Assembly: GCA_949130485.1 (NCBI GenBank)
Contig: OX422188.1
Span: forward strand, 8,726,443 to 8,790,442
Direction of reading: 5' to 3'
Length of the DNA stretch: 64,000 nt
Source of the DNA: Agelas oroides
Taxonomy: Eukaryota > Porifera > Demospongiae > Agelasida > Agelasidae
Shown here: positions 9,878 to 22,068 of the stretch, piece by piece
Numbering within the stretch: position 1 is the stretch's first letter
How the letters are laid out: every line of letters starts with the position of its first letter
The notes under the pieces: model-generated
Seen by the model: the letters and a program-made list of their open reading frames with translations, nothing else
Databases searched by the model: none
Told to the model about the DNA's origin: nothing
Made by a program: the position numbers and the translations under genes

Positions 9878-11618
9878 CTTCTTCTGGTACCTACCTGTGC
9901 TCTGTCCATTCACGGCGAGGATCTGGTCTCCAACCTGCACCCCCTCCACCCCTCCCCTAGACACAAACACTCCTGTGCTGCTCAGTCCCACTGTCTCCAC
10001 CCCCAAGCCCCGGCCACCAGCAGAGGGACTCAACTTTACCTCCCGAGACTCATGGCCATACCGAGTGTACACAGCCTGGTGAGGGGGAACAAGCAGAGAA
10101 TGGAAACATAACGTTACTTTGTTCCAATATGAAAAGTTTACAGTGTAGCTACATGTCTGTCAGCTGTACAATTAATCCAGGTCTAGCTTCTCCTAGGAGT
10201 TTCAGCCTCATTCCCAGGTCTTCTCACAGGACAGTTTTTCATACACAAAAATTGAGAAGAAGGCGTGGTCTATTTAATGTCTACCTATAGTGCACATGGA
10301 GAATCTGGTCTCCACTAACCCATAATCCCATAATCCACTCTCTTCCACTCTCCCCTCCCCCTTCCACCCTTCCTTCCCATAAAATGATGTCATCATGCAC
10401 TCTTGCATTCACGCGATGACATCACGGCCTGGTGGGGGGGGAACAAGCAGAGAATGGGCATGGTCTACGTAAGTAGAGTGCACGTGGAGAATCTGGTTTC
10501 CACTAACCCATAATCCCATAATCCACTCCCTTCCACTCTCCCCTCCCCCTTCCACCCTTCCTTCCCATAAAATGATGTCATCATGCACTCTTGCATTCAC
10601 GCAATGACATCACGGCCTGGTGGGGGGGGAACAAGCAGAGAATGGGCATGGTCTACGTAGGTAGAGTGCACGTGGAGAATCTGGTTTCCACTAACCCATA
10701 ATCCCATAATCCATCACTTTCTCTCCCTTCCACCCTACCCTCCCCCTTCCACCCTTCCTTCTCATAAAATGATGTCATCATGCACTCTTGCATTCACGCG
10801 ATCATCCCCTCCCCCTTTCTTTTACCTGATCACCCTCTTCCCCCTTCCACCCTCCTGTTCCCTCTTCACACACCTCTCTAATCTCTGTTCTGCTTCTTTT
10901 ATCCCTCATGAAGAAGAGGATGTCCCTGGGACCTCTCTCTCCACCACCCTCGCCCCCCACACCATCACCAGAGGAAACCTGTTATGTGTGGCAGTGGTCA
11001 GATCAGGGAGGAGTATTTACCATAACAGCTGTTTCAGTCTTCACTGGGGACAGCTCGCCAGCATAGCTAACTGAATTCCCAAGCACCTCCCCACTATATT
11101 GCTACATGTACCATACGGCCAATCACCAGATAGCTTCAAGAGATGACGGTCACAGTCAAGTGGTCGGCCTTGTTGATACAATGGAAGTAGTGACACCGTA
11201 GATCGAGAAATTTCGCCATTAAAATATTTTCATTGGGGCGCCGGCAAAAATTAAACGTGTGAAAAATTAAAATCCCTATATGCGCTACATTGCGGAACCG
11301 AAATTAAAATGCGAATTATTTAATTTTCCCCAATCTACTGAAAAGAAATGTCTTTGCATAGCTGTATGTCTTGAAGATCACTGCTTTGAGTAATTGTAGC
11401 ATACATATACATACATACATACATATATACACATATACATACATACATACATATACACATATACATATATACATACATATATACATACATATATACACAT
11501 ATACATACATACATACATATACACATATACATACATACATACACATATACATACATACATACATACATATACACATATACATACATACATACATACACAT
11601 TTACATACATACATACAC

Positions 11619-11649
<31 letters not shown>

Positions 11650-13610
11650 ATAAAGACGTACTTTGCCCTTGCTAGAGTGGGGTTTTCTCTGGGAAGGAAT
11701 TGTTGCCTGCTGACTGGATTCTGAGGAAACTGTGCACGTGTGAGTGGGTGGGATGGTTGGAGGGATATAAATCATTCCTGCCAACGCATTTTACAGCCCA
11801 ATTGTCACTATCAGTAGCTCATTATATATAATTATGTATGCCCTCGATTTTGTGTGTTCTTACATGAGGACAGGGAACTCTCACTCGATCCTCGAACCCT
11901 CAGCATATCGGCTTCTTGGCTGAAGCTAGACATTGAAATACCCTCATCCTTTGTGGGGTGGGCAAGGTGTGCCAAAGTGACGCCACTCTGCTCCTCACTC
12001 ACTCTCTTCTCCCTTCTTCCACCAACACCACTTCCAACACTCCACCTCCCTTTCTTCCTCTTATTCTTCTTTTTTATTTCCCCATTGGCAGTGCTCACAC
12101 CCTCAATACTCTCCAATGCAGAACTCACAGATGGTCGCATACTATCATGGAACTGTCTTTGATGTTGGTGTTCAGCTAGTGTGGATCCAAAGCCTTCAAC
12201 CTCTGAGTCCACTAGGGCTTGGGTCACACTTGACGGAGATGAAACACCATCCTCAATAATCTCATTGATACTGGTCAGAGGGGAGTCCCCATTCTTTCCG
12301 CCTATCCCATTTTGGTGAGAACTACAGAGGGGAAAAGGAGATTATGCACAGAGAGTGTAACAGTTGAAACAACACACATGAAGAACCAGTGAACTGATCT
12401 CCCTGCAGGCCTAGATGTTATGCAAAGTCACCCACTGCACAGGACGTGTTTCTCAGCTGTGCTAGGGTGACCGAGAGATGGGGACTGCTGTCTCATGCAA
12501 GAAGTACAGTCAGGCAGCTGGCACTATCTATATAGTGTGCAGTGGTTATGTGAAGCCTTATCCATTCGTCTCTACTCCCTCTCCCCCCACTCATCTTACC
12601 CTGGGATGCCATATCTCTGGCAGAACTGAGCCACCAGCTCTGGCTCCTCAGAGAGCTTCACTTCAGCAGCTGGACTCATTACTTGAGACTCTTCCACTGT
12701 CTGTGCATGGGGAGGAGAGGGAGGAGGGCAGGTGTGGAGGGTGAGGACATGCAGGAACCATTATTTCATGATGAAAGGCATAGCAGGAGAGCTAGCTGTT
12801 AGTGACTAATTGTATGTTTTGCAGTGAGACTGTTGCCAAAGTCTCCATTACATGACTATCATCATTTTTAAAACCCAGCTATCAGCTACTGACCTTCCTT
12901 GATGGTCATTTGGCCTGAGTAACATGATTAAATTGGAATAGAAAAATAAATATTTGAAATCAGATTATGAGCCTAGTTGTTGGGACCACTGTTAGTCTGG
13001 TGAAGCCAGACCCAAGCGCAAAGTGCGAGGGTCTGGTCGCAAGCCTATATTGCGTTTTGTACGGTAGGAATGCAATTATCACGTGATTACGTAATGCCTA
13101 ATAAGTTTTTGAAATTCAGGTTTCGGTTCGTTGTAGCCCAGTTCCTACCTCTGCCAAGTTCTGACTGCTTCTCAAACACTTTCTGAATGTTTGCTACAAC
13201 ACAACATTTGACAAATCCTCGCGAATAACGAAGGCTGCTGTTTTCACCGGATGTCAGTATGTTGTAATTGTGCGTTCTGCAATCTGATTGGACTGCAATA
13301 TTTCTGCAGTGGGTACAAATCGCAATATAGGCTTGCGACCAGACCCTCGCGCTGTGCTTGGGTCTGGCTTCGCCAGACTAGACCACTGTATGGTCTTAGG
13401 GGCGGGGCTAAACAGTTTGGGATGGGCGTGTCCCCCCAACCTGCTGGTATTGGTTTCTGATATCCACCAGTGCAGAGAAGAGGGGGTTTTGCAGTAGGTC
13501 CAACGTTGCCTGGATGGCGCCATAGTGCTCCGCCCCCTCCCCCTCCTCCTCCTCAACCGCCGAAGCCTCTGTTAACAGACCCTCAAGAATGGAGATTGCA
13601 CGATCGGTGT
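9878..13610 (-). CDS. L27- and PDZ-domain scaffold protein (partial, multi-exon)
   Basis: Minus-strand exons with consistent phases are 13610-13441, 12700-12600, 12321-11864, about 11066-11019, a possible exon 10982-10878, and 10075-9878 (alternative donor at 9895). The first carries an L27-like helical segment (DRAISILEGLL, then YGAIQATLDLLQNPLFSALV). The third is low-complexity and lysine-rich (KKKNKRKKGRW). The last is the first two thirds of a PDZ domain: GRGLGVETVG, a GVFVSRG strand and VQVGDQILAVNG. L27 domains heterodimerise and PDZ domains bind C-terminal peptides, so the product is probably a cortical or junctional scaffold of the MPP/Patj/LIN7 type; the subfamily is not resolved. 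The start of the gene (above 13610) and its 3' end are not identified. The 13610-13441 exon uses a weak donor (GTTGGG). Confidence 0.6.
10082..10800. repeat. Approximately 190-bp tandem repeat carrying an exon-flank copy
   Basis: Units containing 'gaacaagcagagaatgg', 'ctaacccataatcccataat' and 'aaatgatgtcatcatgcact' recur at about 10250, 10430, 10620 and 10690-10800. The block 'cctggtg-ggggg-aacaagcagagaatgg' also occurs at 10075-10105, directly at the minus-strand splice acceptor of the PDZ exon, so the repeat shares sequence with that acceptor region. Confidence 0.8.
11400..11650. repeat. CATA/TACA microsatellite
   Basis: About 250 bp of (CATA)n with interspersed 'cacatatacata'. Tyr/Met/Cys-rich and His/Ile/Tyr-rich frames through it are artefacts. 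It lies in an intron of the L27/PDZ gene. Confidence 0.95.
12993..13380. mobile_element. 388-bp TAG...CTA inverted-repeat transposon with perfect 9-bp duplication
   Basis: Terminal inverted repeats of about 60 bp start 'TAGTCTGGTGAAGCCAGACC' (left) and, as reverse complement, 'TAGTCTGGCGAAGCCAGACC' (right). GACCACTGT occurs immediately outside both ends (12984-12992 and 13381-13389). The interior has no coding capacity. It sits in an intron about 60 bp from the L27 exon. The 9-bp duplication fits Mutator-like elements, but that assignment is inference. Confidence 0.9.
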
Positions 13611-13718
13611 CTGCACGGAAGGTTACAAAGAGAGTAGATTAGTAGTAGTTTCTACGCTTTTGATAGTACACGTACCTTCCTTAGTTAGGGGCATCGCGGC
13701 GGCCTACATGTATCTGAT

Positions 13719-13770
13719 TAGTCTCGCGTGCCCAGACCCATTCCGGAATGGGTCTGGCCACGCGAGACAA
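13719..13770. mobile_element. 52-bp near-perfect palindrome starting TAGTCTCGCG
   Basis: The arms 'gtctcgcgtgcccagaccca' and its reverse complement meet with no loop at 13745/13746, with one internal mismatch. The left end matches the TAG...CTA family; the right end reads GAGACAA instead of GAGACTA. I see no convincing flanking duplication. Confidence 0.6.
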
Positions 13771-13869
13771 GTACACCTGTCCCTAGCGCTAGGCCGCGCC
13801 CTTGGCCCTCAATTTGCGGAAGAGGGTGTGGCTATAGCGGTACGGGTCTAGTTCCCAGATCAGTCTCGT

Positions 13870-15390
13870 GCCCAGATCCTGTTCGGAAATATCGAGAAGG
13901 GAACTGGGTCCATAGCCTTCTTCAGTCTCTCCATGTTTTGCTCATCACCTGGAAGCATATTTTCTGGGACTGTAAACAGCACACTTTTTTTGATGCACAA
14001 CTGTGCTACATGTGTAGTCTTGACTCTCACATGAAAAGCTTCATGAAACTACTGCATGACCTAACACTACAATTGTTACATGCAAAGGCTATTAGCCTAT
14101 TACCACTTGAAAAAAAGAAGAGGAGCATGCATTTAGTGTGCATATAGCATTGGCAATAACACCATTAGTGCAAGTATGCATGCACAGGAGTAAATAAAAA
14201 ACAAATCTGATTGTGTATATATCATGCTAGTTCCCTTTCACATCTATGGCATGTTTTTACCTTGTACTCTGGTTGCTAACTCACCACCAGTTGGCATGTT
14301 TTTACCTTGTACTCTGGTTGCTAACTCACCACCAGTTGGCATGTTTTTACCTTGTACTCTGGTTGCTAACTCACCACCAGTTGGTGTTGCTTATTCCTCA
14401 TGGGATATGTGAACAGCATGCTTAGACAAAGAGGTGCTACATGTGTGGTATACCATGCATGCAAACACATGACTTAGTTATAGCTTGACCTCACACTACA
14501 CTCAAAGGTTATGCTTTTATATTGAACTGGGTTGTCCACCAAGGTTTGATTCTTTTTACTTTGAGCATAAACAGTGGGTGGTTGATCCATGTTATTGTTT
14601 ACATCATGTTATGCTGTAATATGTGGGTTTACATTTTCATCATGGCGTAAAGTGCAACTTTTGTAAATTTCAATTTTAGTATTTAGCATGAGTATGCATG
14701 CGCAATGCAGGAGTAAATAGCTACAAAATCAAAATTGCATAATTATGCAATGCAAGCAACAACTAGCTATGTAAGGAGAGCAGTGAAAACAAAAGCAAGA
14801 GATCTGACTTACGAACATATAGCTACATAACAGTCCAGTGCATATACCCCCGGTAGCTGTTTAGTTGCACAGCTGCTTGTGTCCTTGTGTCTATTTTGGT
14901 ACCAGATAAAGAGAGTGTGAAAACTGTTGCAGTACAAAACAAGTGAGTTCATGGCTTAGTGGTGCAATTGGTGCATGATACTACTACCAGCAGGTAAACA
15001 ATGGTTTGTCCACATTTCTTATGTCTCGGATTTATAGGTGCATGGTCATCACAAATTGTGATCCTATGTATCTGAGTTTGTTGATGACGGGTTTATTTCA
15101 ATGTCACATGCTGGGTATTGCAATCCAGTAAATGTGCAGGTTTTGACATGACAACACATGTAACACTGCAGCATTATAGCTAATAAGTATACAGGTTTAT
15201 GGAAAGCTAACATTCTGTCACTATGATTATTGTGGTACCATGCAGACTGCAGATAAACTATTAGTAGAACTCGCAAATGTTTCGTGAATTTGAGGGATCG
15301 AAGAGTATTCCATTCTATGACATTCAATAACTCTGATATTCTAGTAGGTTAGCTATATGAACTAGCTACCAATATTTGGTATGAAGTTGG
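13870..15390. other. Gene-poor stretch with a 45-bp triplicate
   Basis: No coding exon is evident. A 45-bp unit ('ggcatgtttttaccttgtac' and so on) is repeated three times at about 14248-14385. Its period is divisible by three, so it leaves a frame open. The rest is AT-rich sequence without recognisable features; it may hold the 5' exon of the L27/PDZ gene. Confidence 0.5.
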
Positions 15391-15394
15391 TGAA

Positions 15395-18300
15395 ATGAGA
15401 CTGCATGCTTCTTATACTCACCACAGAATGCTCACCCTCTTCCTGCTGCTAGTGTGTGCCTCCACGGTCCACCATGGAAATGGACGCACTTACTATGTCA
15501 AGCCGAGCAATTCCACAACTGCATGCCCAGGCAAACCTTGCAACACTCTGAACTATACTATATCAAGAATGAACCTCAGCTCTTTCGTGAATCTGTCAAC
15601 ACAACACTTGATCTCCTAGCAGGTATATATCCATATTCTTGATGGTGAACAGCCTGTGGCGATAGAGCTGGTGAAGAACTTTACGATGATTGGCAGTGAA
15701 ACCTTAAGCAAAACTACTGATACTTGGGGAATGTCCAGTGAGATCAGGTGTCAAGGTTCGATTGGATTTAATATCGCATTCTCCATAAATGTCTCTATCC
15801 ACAGTCTTGTTCTTTCCAAGTGTGGAGCAATATACCATGGAACTGTAAATTTCACAGCTGCACTGATGATTTATCAGGTGTTTAATCTCTCGATTTCAAG
15901 GACAGTAGTGCAAAACACCACTGGTTTTGGAGTACTTGGGACAAATATTCTTGGCAAGTCAATTATCACTCATTCCATCTTCAAGTTCAACAGGGGGAAT
16001 CGAACCTACTATGGTGGAAATATGTGGCTGAATTATGAAGAGTCTCCACAGCCAAAATGCAAATCAGCAGTTGCAATACAATCTTCTATTTTTGCACATG
16101 GATATGATCCTCATAGAAGCTATCAGAGTGCAGGTACTGGGCTAGCAGTGTTCATAGGGTGGAACTGTTCTAACATAACTGTCGCAATCAACAACATCAC
16201 AGCAACTGATAACGAGGCATATCAAGGTGGGAACATGGCACTGCTGTACAGGAGTCGTGATATTACCAACTCAGTACACCTGAGCAATAGTCGTATTGAG
16301 AATGGATTAGCTCGTGCTGATGGAGGAGGGATACACATCTGGACTACTAATACAGATTCAGGAACCCCTAGTACACAGCGGTGGCATAATGAAAAGGCAC
16401 AAAGTTTTCAACTTGACAAATGTGGCATTTGTGAACAACACAGCCCACGTTTATGGAGGGGCAGTTGATTTGACACACAGAAAACTGCAAATTGTATGCT
16501 ACATCAGAGTAGTCACATTCCAAAACTGTCATTTCACTAAAAGTCAATCATCAAATATTGGTCCCTATCACGGGCAAGGACACACTCTCTACATCCAGAT
16601 TTATGCAGCTCCACTCAATTTCCTGACATCAGTTGTGTCTCCACAGTTTGGAACTATTTTTATCAACTGCTCCTTTACAAAATCAGCTCCCATATCAAAC
16701 CATGATTTAGAACCTGCTTACAGTGGCAGTGTCGTAAGGTTAGATAATGCTGTCAGAACTATCATCAACAACTGTACATTTAAGGACAACATTGGAAGTG
16801 CAATACAAGCTTCTGGCAGCAATCTCATATTTGAGGGTCTTAATATCTTCACCAACAACTCTGGTATAAATGGTGGAGCCTTGTCTTTAGGCAGTAAGGG
16901 GCATTAATAGTCATACAAGGAAGCACGCAAATTCATTTCAATAACAACAAGGCACAGTATGCTGGTGGTGCAATATATGCTCCACAGAGTGATGGCTGTT
17001 TTGTGTTGTTTTTTTTATGGAAATAACAGTAATGTAGTATTCCACAAAAACACTGCCACCTTTGCTGGTACTGCCATATATGTGGATATAGATTCATGTA
17101 ACTCCACTTTTGATGAAGTTTTCCATGTGAATAACACAAAGTATAACTGATCACTCATCTCATCTGATCCTAAAGGAGTATGTTTCTGCAATGACAGTGC
17201 TCTAGAGTGTGGTGTAAGGGTAAAGAGTGTTGAGCTCTATCCCGGAGAGACTATTTTTGTACCTGCAACTACAGTGGGGGCACGAAATGGAACTGTTCCT
17301 GGGGATATTCATGCTGCAGTATCCAATGGTTCTGTCACTAGTACTCACTTCCAAATTGATTCGTCACAAACAAATCAGGGAGTAACAACCTACCAAAAAT
17401 GTGTAGACCTTCAATTTACTGTACACTCTCATGACATGTCACCTGCAAAGTTGGAACTCAGAGCTGGAATGTTACTGCAAAATTATATCAACTTCAATCC
17501 TGGAATGGCCGTCAAACTGCACTTGAAATGTAGGCATTGCCCACTGGGCTTCACTCTTAGGACAGGGAATGGATCATTCTGTGGCTGTACTGACGCACTC
17601 AAACAAGTTATGGTCACATGTAACATTAGCAGCAAAACTCTGTTCCGATCAACAGGAGTATGGATTGGCTATGTCAATGATTCAGTAGAGGGAACTGGAG
17701 CAATTGTACATCCACACTGCCCATTTGATTACTGCAAGGCAAGCGGAAACAATATGAGCCTTTCTGATGCTGACAAACAACCGCTCTGGAATGCTTTGTG
17801 GAAGATGCAAAGGCGGACTCAGCCTTGCTCTTGGAGGCTCAAAATGCATCAAGTGTTCCAATGTTTTTCTTACACTGCTCATTGCTTTTGCTTTTGCAGG
17901 TGTGTTGCTCGTGTTTCTACTGTTCATCTGCAATCTTACTGTCTCTGAGGGTACAGTGAATGGGCTCATTTTCTATGCCAATATCTTATGGGTCAATAAA
18001 ACCATTTTCTTTCCATCAGGCACTGGTGCAAATATCCTAACTGTATTCCTTGCTTGGCTAAACCTGGATTTGGGGATGTCATCTTGCCTGTACAAAGGGT
18101 TGGATGCATATACAAAGACATGGCTACAGTTTGCTTTCCCAATCTACATCTGGGCACTTGTTGGTTTGATTGTCATTCTCAGTCGAAGGTTTGCTTGGAT
18201 CACCAAGCTGATGGGCACAAATGCAGTAAAGGTTCTGGCCACCTTGTTCCTTCTTTCTTATACTAAACTACAACGCACAATCATTACAGCTCTCTCTTTT

Positions 18301-19089
18301 ACATACATTACTGTCCCTGATGGAGCTAAGAGGTTTGTATGGGTTTATGATGGGAACATTGACTACGGTAAAGGTAAGCATATTCTGCTCATAGTTGCTG
18401 CTGTGGTCTTTCTGGTGATGCTTTCTATCCCTTATGTTTTAGTGCTTCTGTTCATACAGTGTTTGAGAAAACTTTCTAATGCTCACAATCAAGTAGGATC
18501 CTGGGTGACACGGCTAATTCCCCTATTGGATGCTTATGCTGGTCCATACAAACCCAGGTACCCGTTCTGGACTGGATTCCTGCTTTTGGTTCGCAATCCT
18601 CTCTTTCTCATATTTACATTCAATTACACTGATGATCCTAGCTTAAACCTAATGGCAATTTTAATTGTTTCATTCCTCGTTCCAATACTTGCCTGGTGTT
18701 TACGTGGGGTCTACAAAAAGTGGCAACTTGACATTCTTGAATCATCTTTCTTCTTTAATCTTGGGGTAATGGCTGCTGCTATGCAATACATCAGAAACCA
18801 TAATGAAGTACAAATGACTGCTGTGGCCTACACTTCCATCAGCATAGTATTTGCAACTTTTGTGGGCATTGTAATCTACCACACAGGATGTAGGATTCAT
18901 GCTTGGGAGAAGTTAGCAAAGCTGAAATACATGAGTGTTAAAAGGTGTTTTGTCAGAATCCCTGAGAACATTGAAAATGACAACCAAAATATGCCACCAA
19001 CAGAGCACTGGAAAGATTATCGTGAACCACTGTTTGAGTATATGGATGACAAAAATGTGGATGAAAACCCAGATAACAATCATTATTAA
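15395..19089 (+). pseudogene. Secreted beta-helix plus multi-pass membrane protein gene, frameshifted
   Basis: Translation starts with a signal peptide (MLTLFLLLVCAS at 15428, or an upstream Met at 15395). A long, Asn-glycosylation-rich region follows with repeated 'NNTA..GGAI' patterns typical of a right-handed beta-helix. Next comes a Cys-rich stretch (NNRSGMLCGRCKGG...CIKCS), then about eight hydrophobic membrane segments and an acidic tail. The last 440 codons (17767-19089) are one intact frame. Earlier sections fall in different frames, with switches near 15600, 15630, 16395, 16900, 17010 (a T8 run), 17150 and 17780. I recall similar architecture in uncharacterised, mostly intronless sponge and cnidarian proteins; function unknown. 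It is either a decaying copy or an intact gene with base-call indels, since conservation of sense continues across each switch. Confidence 0.7.
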
Positions 19090-19833
19090 AATGAAATTGA
19101 TGCCAAAACAATTGCAAGCCTACAATATTCGAATTTTTTTTTGTAGTATATACTTATCTTACGCATACTCATAACCTGCAAGTATAGTGTATAGTTTGCA
19201 ATGACTGTAAAATTTTCACTTGCATGTTCAGGCAGATAGATATTGATGTTTGTATGTTAACGGTAGTAGGGGGGATTGATGGTCCAATAATAATCAATTG
19301 CAGATATGAAAGACATGTCACTACAAATTATGGAGCTGCCAGTCTATGTGTATGCCATGCAGATGTAACTTCTAGCTGTGCACTGTAGGCTGTAGAGTGT
19401 GAAGGTAGAGCAGGATTGATGAATAGTGCAGCAAGCGCATTGCACCAAGTCTTGTGTACTGTGTGTACATACAATGGTTAGTGTGCATGTGCTTTGCAAC
19501 ATGAAGCAGCTTAAGGAGAAGCAGCAACAGGTTACAGTTAGTATCATTTTAAGTTATTGTTGATGGGTACTTGCAGATAACTAGACCAATCTAGGCAAGT
19601 ACCCATCAACAATAACTTGAAATGCTAATGATCATGTATACTGACAACATTACCAGTAACAAACACTTTTTGGAATAACAAGCCACTTATAATATAATAA
19701 AGAAAAATACTATAAGTTTATTACTACTTTTACTACTTACTATGCAGAATACTAGCTGCATGTATCATGACTGCATGTATATAAAATTATCACAACGTCC
19801 AACTGGCTATGCTACCACAGCAAGGTCAAAGTA
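19090..19833. other. Intergenic region with a perfect hairpin
   Basis: This region separates the 3' ends of the convergent beta-helix gene (+) and TRIM copy 1 (-). I see no gene. It contains the hairpin at 19551-19618 described separately. Confidence 0.6.
19551..19618. repeat. Perfect 24-bp hairpin with 20-nt loop
   Basis: The arm 19551-19574 ('aagttattgttgatgggtac' plus ttgc) is the exact reverse complement of 19595-19618, around a 20-nt loop. Weaker pairing continues outward (atcatttt against aaatgctaatgat). It could be a small foldback element or a precursor-like RNA hairpin; transcription is unknown. Confidence 0.75.
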
Positions 19834-22068
19834 CTAAAATACCTGAATGCGGTTATTCAGCAGCTCACAAACGTATACCATGCCACTTCTATTTGTGACG
19901 ATACCCATTGGAAGTTTAAGTTCACAGTCACTTTTTCCTATCTTTCCAAACGTTGTCACAAATTCACCAGTACTTCGAAATACTGACACACAATGATTTT
20001 GTGATTCTGTAACGTATATCAGGTCTTTGTCTATGTGGATGCTTTCTGGTCCAGCCAGGCAACCTTGATCGCTTCCTTTCTTTGAAAATGAGTGTGAATA
20101 TTGCTCTGTTGCAGTGAAAGCAAGAATGCAATCGTTGGCATAATCAGTCACAAACATATTTCCTGATGAATCAAATGCTATGTCATTTGGCTGGCTTGGT
20201 TTCACTAAATGTTGATCCAGATTTTTAAGGTCAATACATCGAACATGCTCCAGATTGGAATTGAGCACTTGAATTCGGTGGTTGTTGCGATCACAAACCA
20301 ACAATTCGCTTCTTTTATTTCTGTTACTCAGTGCCACTCCTCTGGGATTCTTGAATTCACCTAACCCTGCTCCCTCCCTTCCCACAGAGCTCATGAGGTT
20401 GCCAGTGCTGCTGAACTTTTTCACGCAGCTTCTCTTTCCAGCTGCATCAACTACATAGATAGTCCCCTGCTTGTTTACAGCCACACTGGCTGGGTGGCTA
20501 AGCTGTCCAGAGCCGATACTGCCAACCTGCCGGCCAAGATCATCCAGCTCGACAACTCTCCCTCCATTCCACTCACACACCAAAAGATTGCCATTTTCCT
20601 TTAGTGCTAATCCTCGAGGACCAGTAACTCCATCGATCATCCCTTGGCACTTTCCAAGTTGAGATGGTGGCTGCCATACAACAAGGCTGAACGGACTTCT
20701 GGGGATCATTTTGTCATTAACACTGACTGCAATTTCATGGTCGCCTCGTGATTTGGGGCAGTAGGAGACTTGGTATTTTCCCTGACCCATGTCGCTAACA
20801 TCTGCTTGAAGTATGTCACCATTGCTGAGGCACTTCACTTCAACAGAAACATTCTGAGTAGACATGCATGGAATTCCACTCTTGTAAAATACCATGACTG
20901 CGAATGTAGCAACTTTCATCACCTCTGCTGACTTCAGCCCTGGTCCCTCGGCAATACACTTAGATGAATCGGCCTGTGCACTGTACACAACAGCATGCTT
21001 TCGGCAAGCTTCTTGGAGATAGTGGGCACATGATATCCTTAAAGCAAGGTTTGGTACCTCCACTGGTTCAACATTTACTCGAGAATATTGCTGAAGTGCC
21101 TGGGTTATCTGCTCCTGCAAGAACCTGTAGAGAAGCAACAGTTCCCTTTCTGTGGAAGCTTGTAAGCAATTTGTGGTAAAATCCTCCAATCGCTGCATCT
21201 CAGCCGATATACCCTCAAGCTCTGATTGCTGTTTGCCAAGTTTATGTACCTTACTCTTTGTCATTTGGGATATCCTTGTTTTCATGTCTGCTTTGTGTCT
21301 GTCAAGCATGCGATGAAGTCGTTCAAATGAGCTATCCACAGAATCTGCTAGGGACTTTCCTTGATCCTCTACTTTCTCCCTAATGCCTGGAACTGTTGCC
21401 GCAGCACCAGCTATGCGTTTATGCACCACCCTGATATTTGGGAGTTGTTCAGCGATTCCTCTTCTGCATTCTTTAACTGCTTGATTGAAATATTTGTGCT
21501 CGTGTTCTTTGTGTTCCTTATCAGCGCAAGCTTCACAAATCAACTCACCGCAGTTGCAGTAGTAACATATTCTGTGATCAAAATGCTTCCTGCACTGGAG
21601 AAATCTTTCGTTGGTACGCGTAGTTCGTGATCGTGTTAACACTTGATGATATGGAGAATTGTCCGGACTGCGTGATAACTCCTCGAACGGCACGATCCGG
21701 TGGTCAGAGTGCTGAGAATTTCCAGTGCACTCCTTACAAATATACTGGCCGCAGTCGTGACAAAACGCTTCAGCTTGGGCTCTTGAGCACGAATCACACT
21801 GTATTCCATGGTCAATACTGTCAAGCCTCTGCCTGAGTTGCAAGACCTCGAGCGTGTGGTAGACGGGGAACGCATCCGGCAGATTTTCGGCATCTCCGTC
21901 TGGAAGAGTGGTATCGCGGTGACATTCTGGACAGTGGAAATCTCTGTTCCCTACTCGGAGCAACTCGATACAGTCTCGGCAGAAACAGTGAAAACACGGA
22001 AGCACCTTCGGATCTCGGTACCGCTGGTTGCAGATCGAACAATTAACAGAAACACCGGGGACCTCCAT
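19834..22068 (-). CDS. TRIM-NHL protein, copy 1 (RING, two B-boxes, coiled coil, filamin, NHL)
   Basis: Intronless frame of 744 aa. The RING (residues 10-49) shows the C3HC4 ligands C10, C13, C25, H27, C30, C33, C46 and C49. B-box 1 lies near 91-121 and B-box 2 near 157-196. A coiled coil spans about 198-345 and a filamin-type Ig domain about 365-465 (ending IPRSPFSLVVW). Six NHL repeats fill 467-744, with the 'P.G/P.D' signatures at GPRGLAL, HPASVAV, NPRGVAL, QPNDIAF, GPESIHI and LPMGIVT. The layout matches TRIM2/3/71-type E3 ubiquitin ligases, in which NHL propellers bind RNA or protein; the substrate here is unknown. It is one of four paralogues on the same strand and shares its N-terminal half most closely with copy 4. 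Confidence 0.92.
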   Translation of the reverse strand: MEVPGVSVNCSICNQRYRDPKVLPCFHCFCRDCIELLRVGNRDFHCPECHRDTTLPDGDAENLPDAFPVYHTLEVLQLRQRLDSIDHGIQCDSCSRAQAEAFCHDCGQYICKECTGNSQHSDHRIVPFEELSRSPDNSPYHQVLTRSRTTRTNERFLQCRKHFDHRICYYCNCGELICEACADKEHKEHEHKYFNQAVKECRRGIAEQLPNIRVVHKRIAGAAATVPGIREKVEDQGKSLADSVDSSFERLHRMLDRHKADMKTRISQMTKSKVHKLGKQQSELEGISAEMQRLEDFTTNCLQASTERELLLLYRFLQEQITQALQQYSRVNVEPVEVPNLALRISCAHYLQEACRKHAVVYSAQADSSKCIAEGPGLKSAEVMKVATFAVMVFYKSGIPCMSTQNVSVEVKCLSNGDILQADVSDMGQGKYQVSYCPKSRGDHEIAVSVNDKMIPRSPFSLVVWQPPSQLGKCQGMIDGVTGPRGLALKENGNLLVCEWNGGRVVELDDLGRQVGSIGSGQLSHPASVAVNKQGTIYVVDAAGKRSCVKKFSSTGNLMSSVGREGAGLGEFKNPRGVALSNRNKRSELLVCDRNNHRIQVLNSNLEHVRCIDLKNLDQHLVKPSQPNDIAFDSSGNMFVTDYANDCILAFTATEQYSHSFSKKGSDQGCLAGPESIHIDKDLIYVTESQNHCVSVFRSTGEFVTTFGKIGKSDCELKLPMGIVTNRSGMVYVCELLNNRIQVF

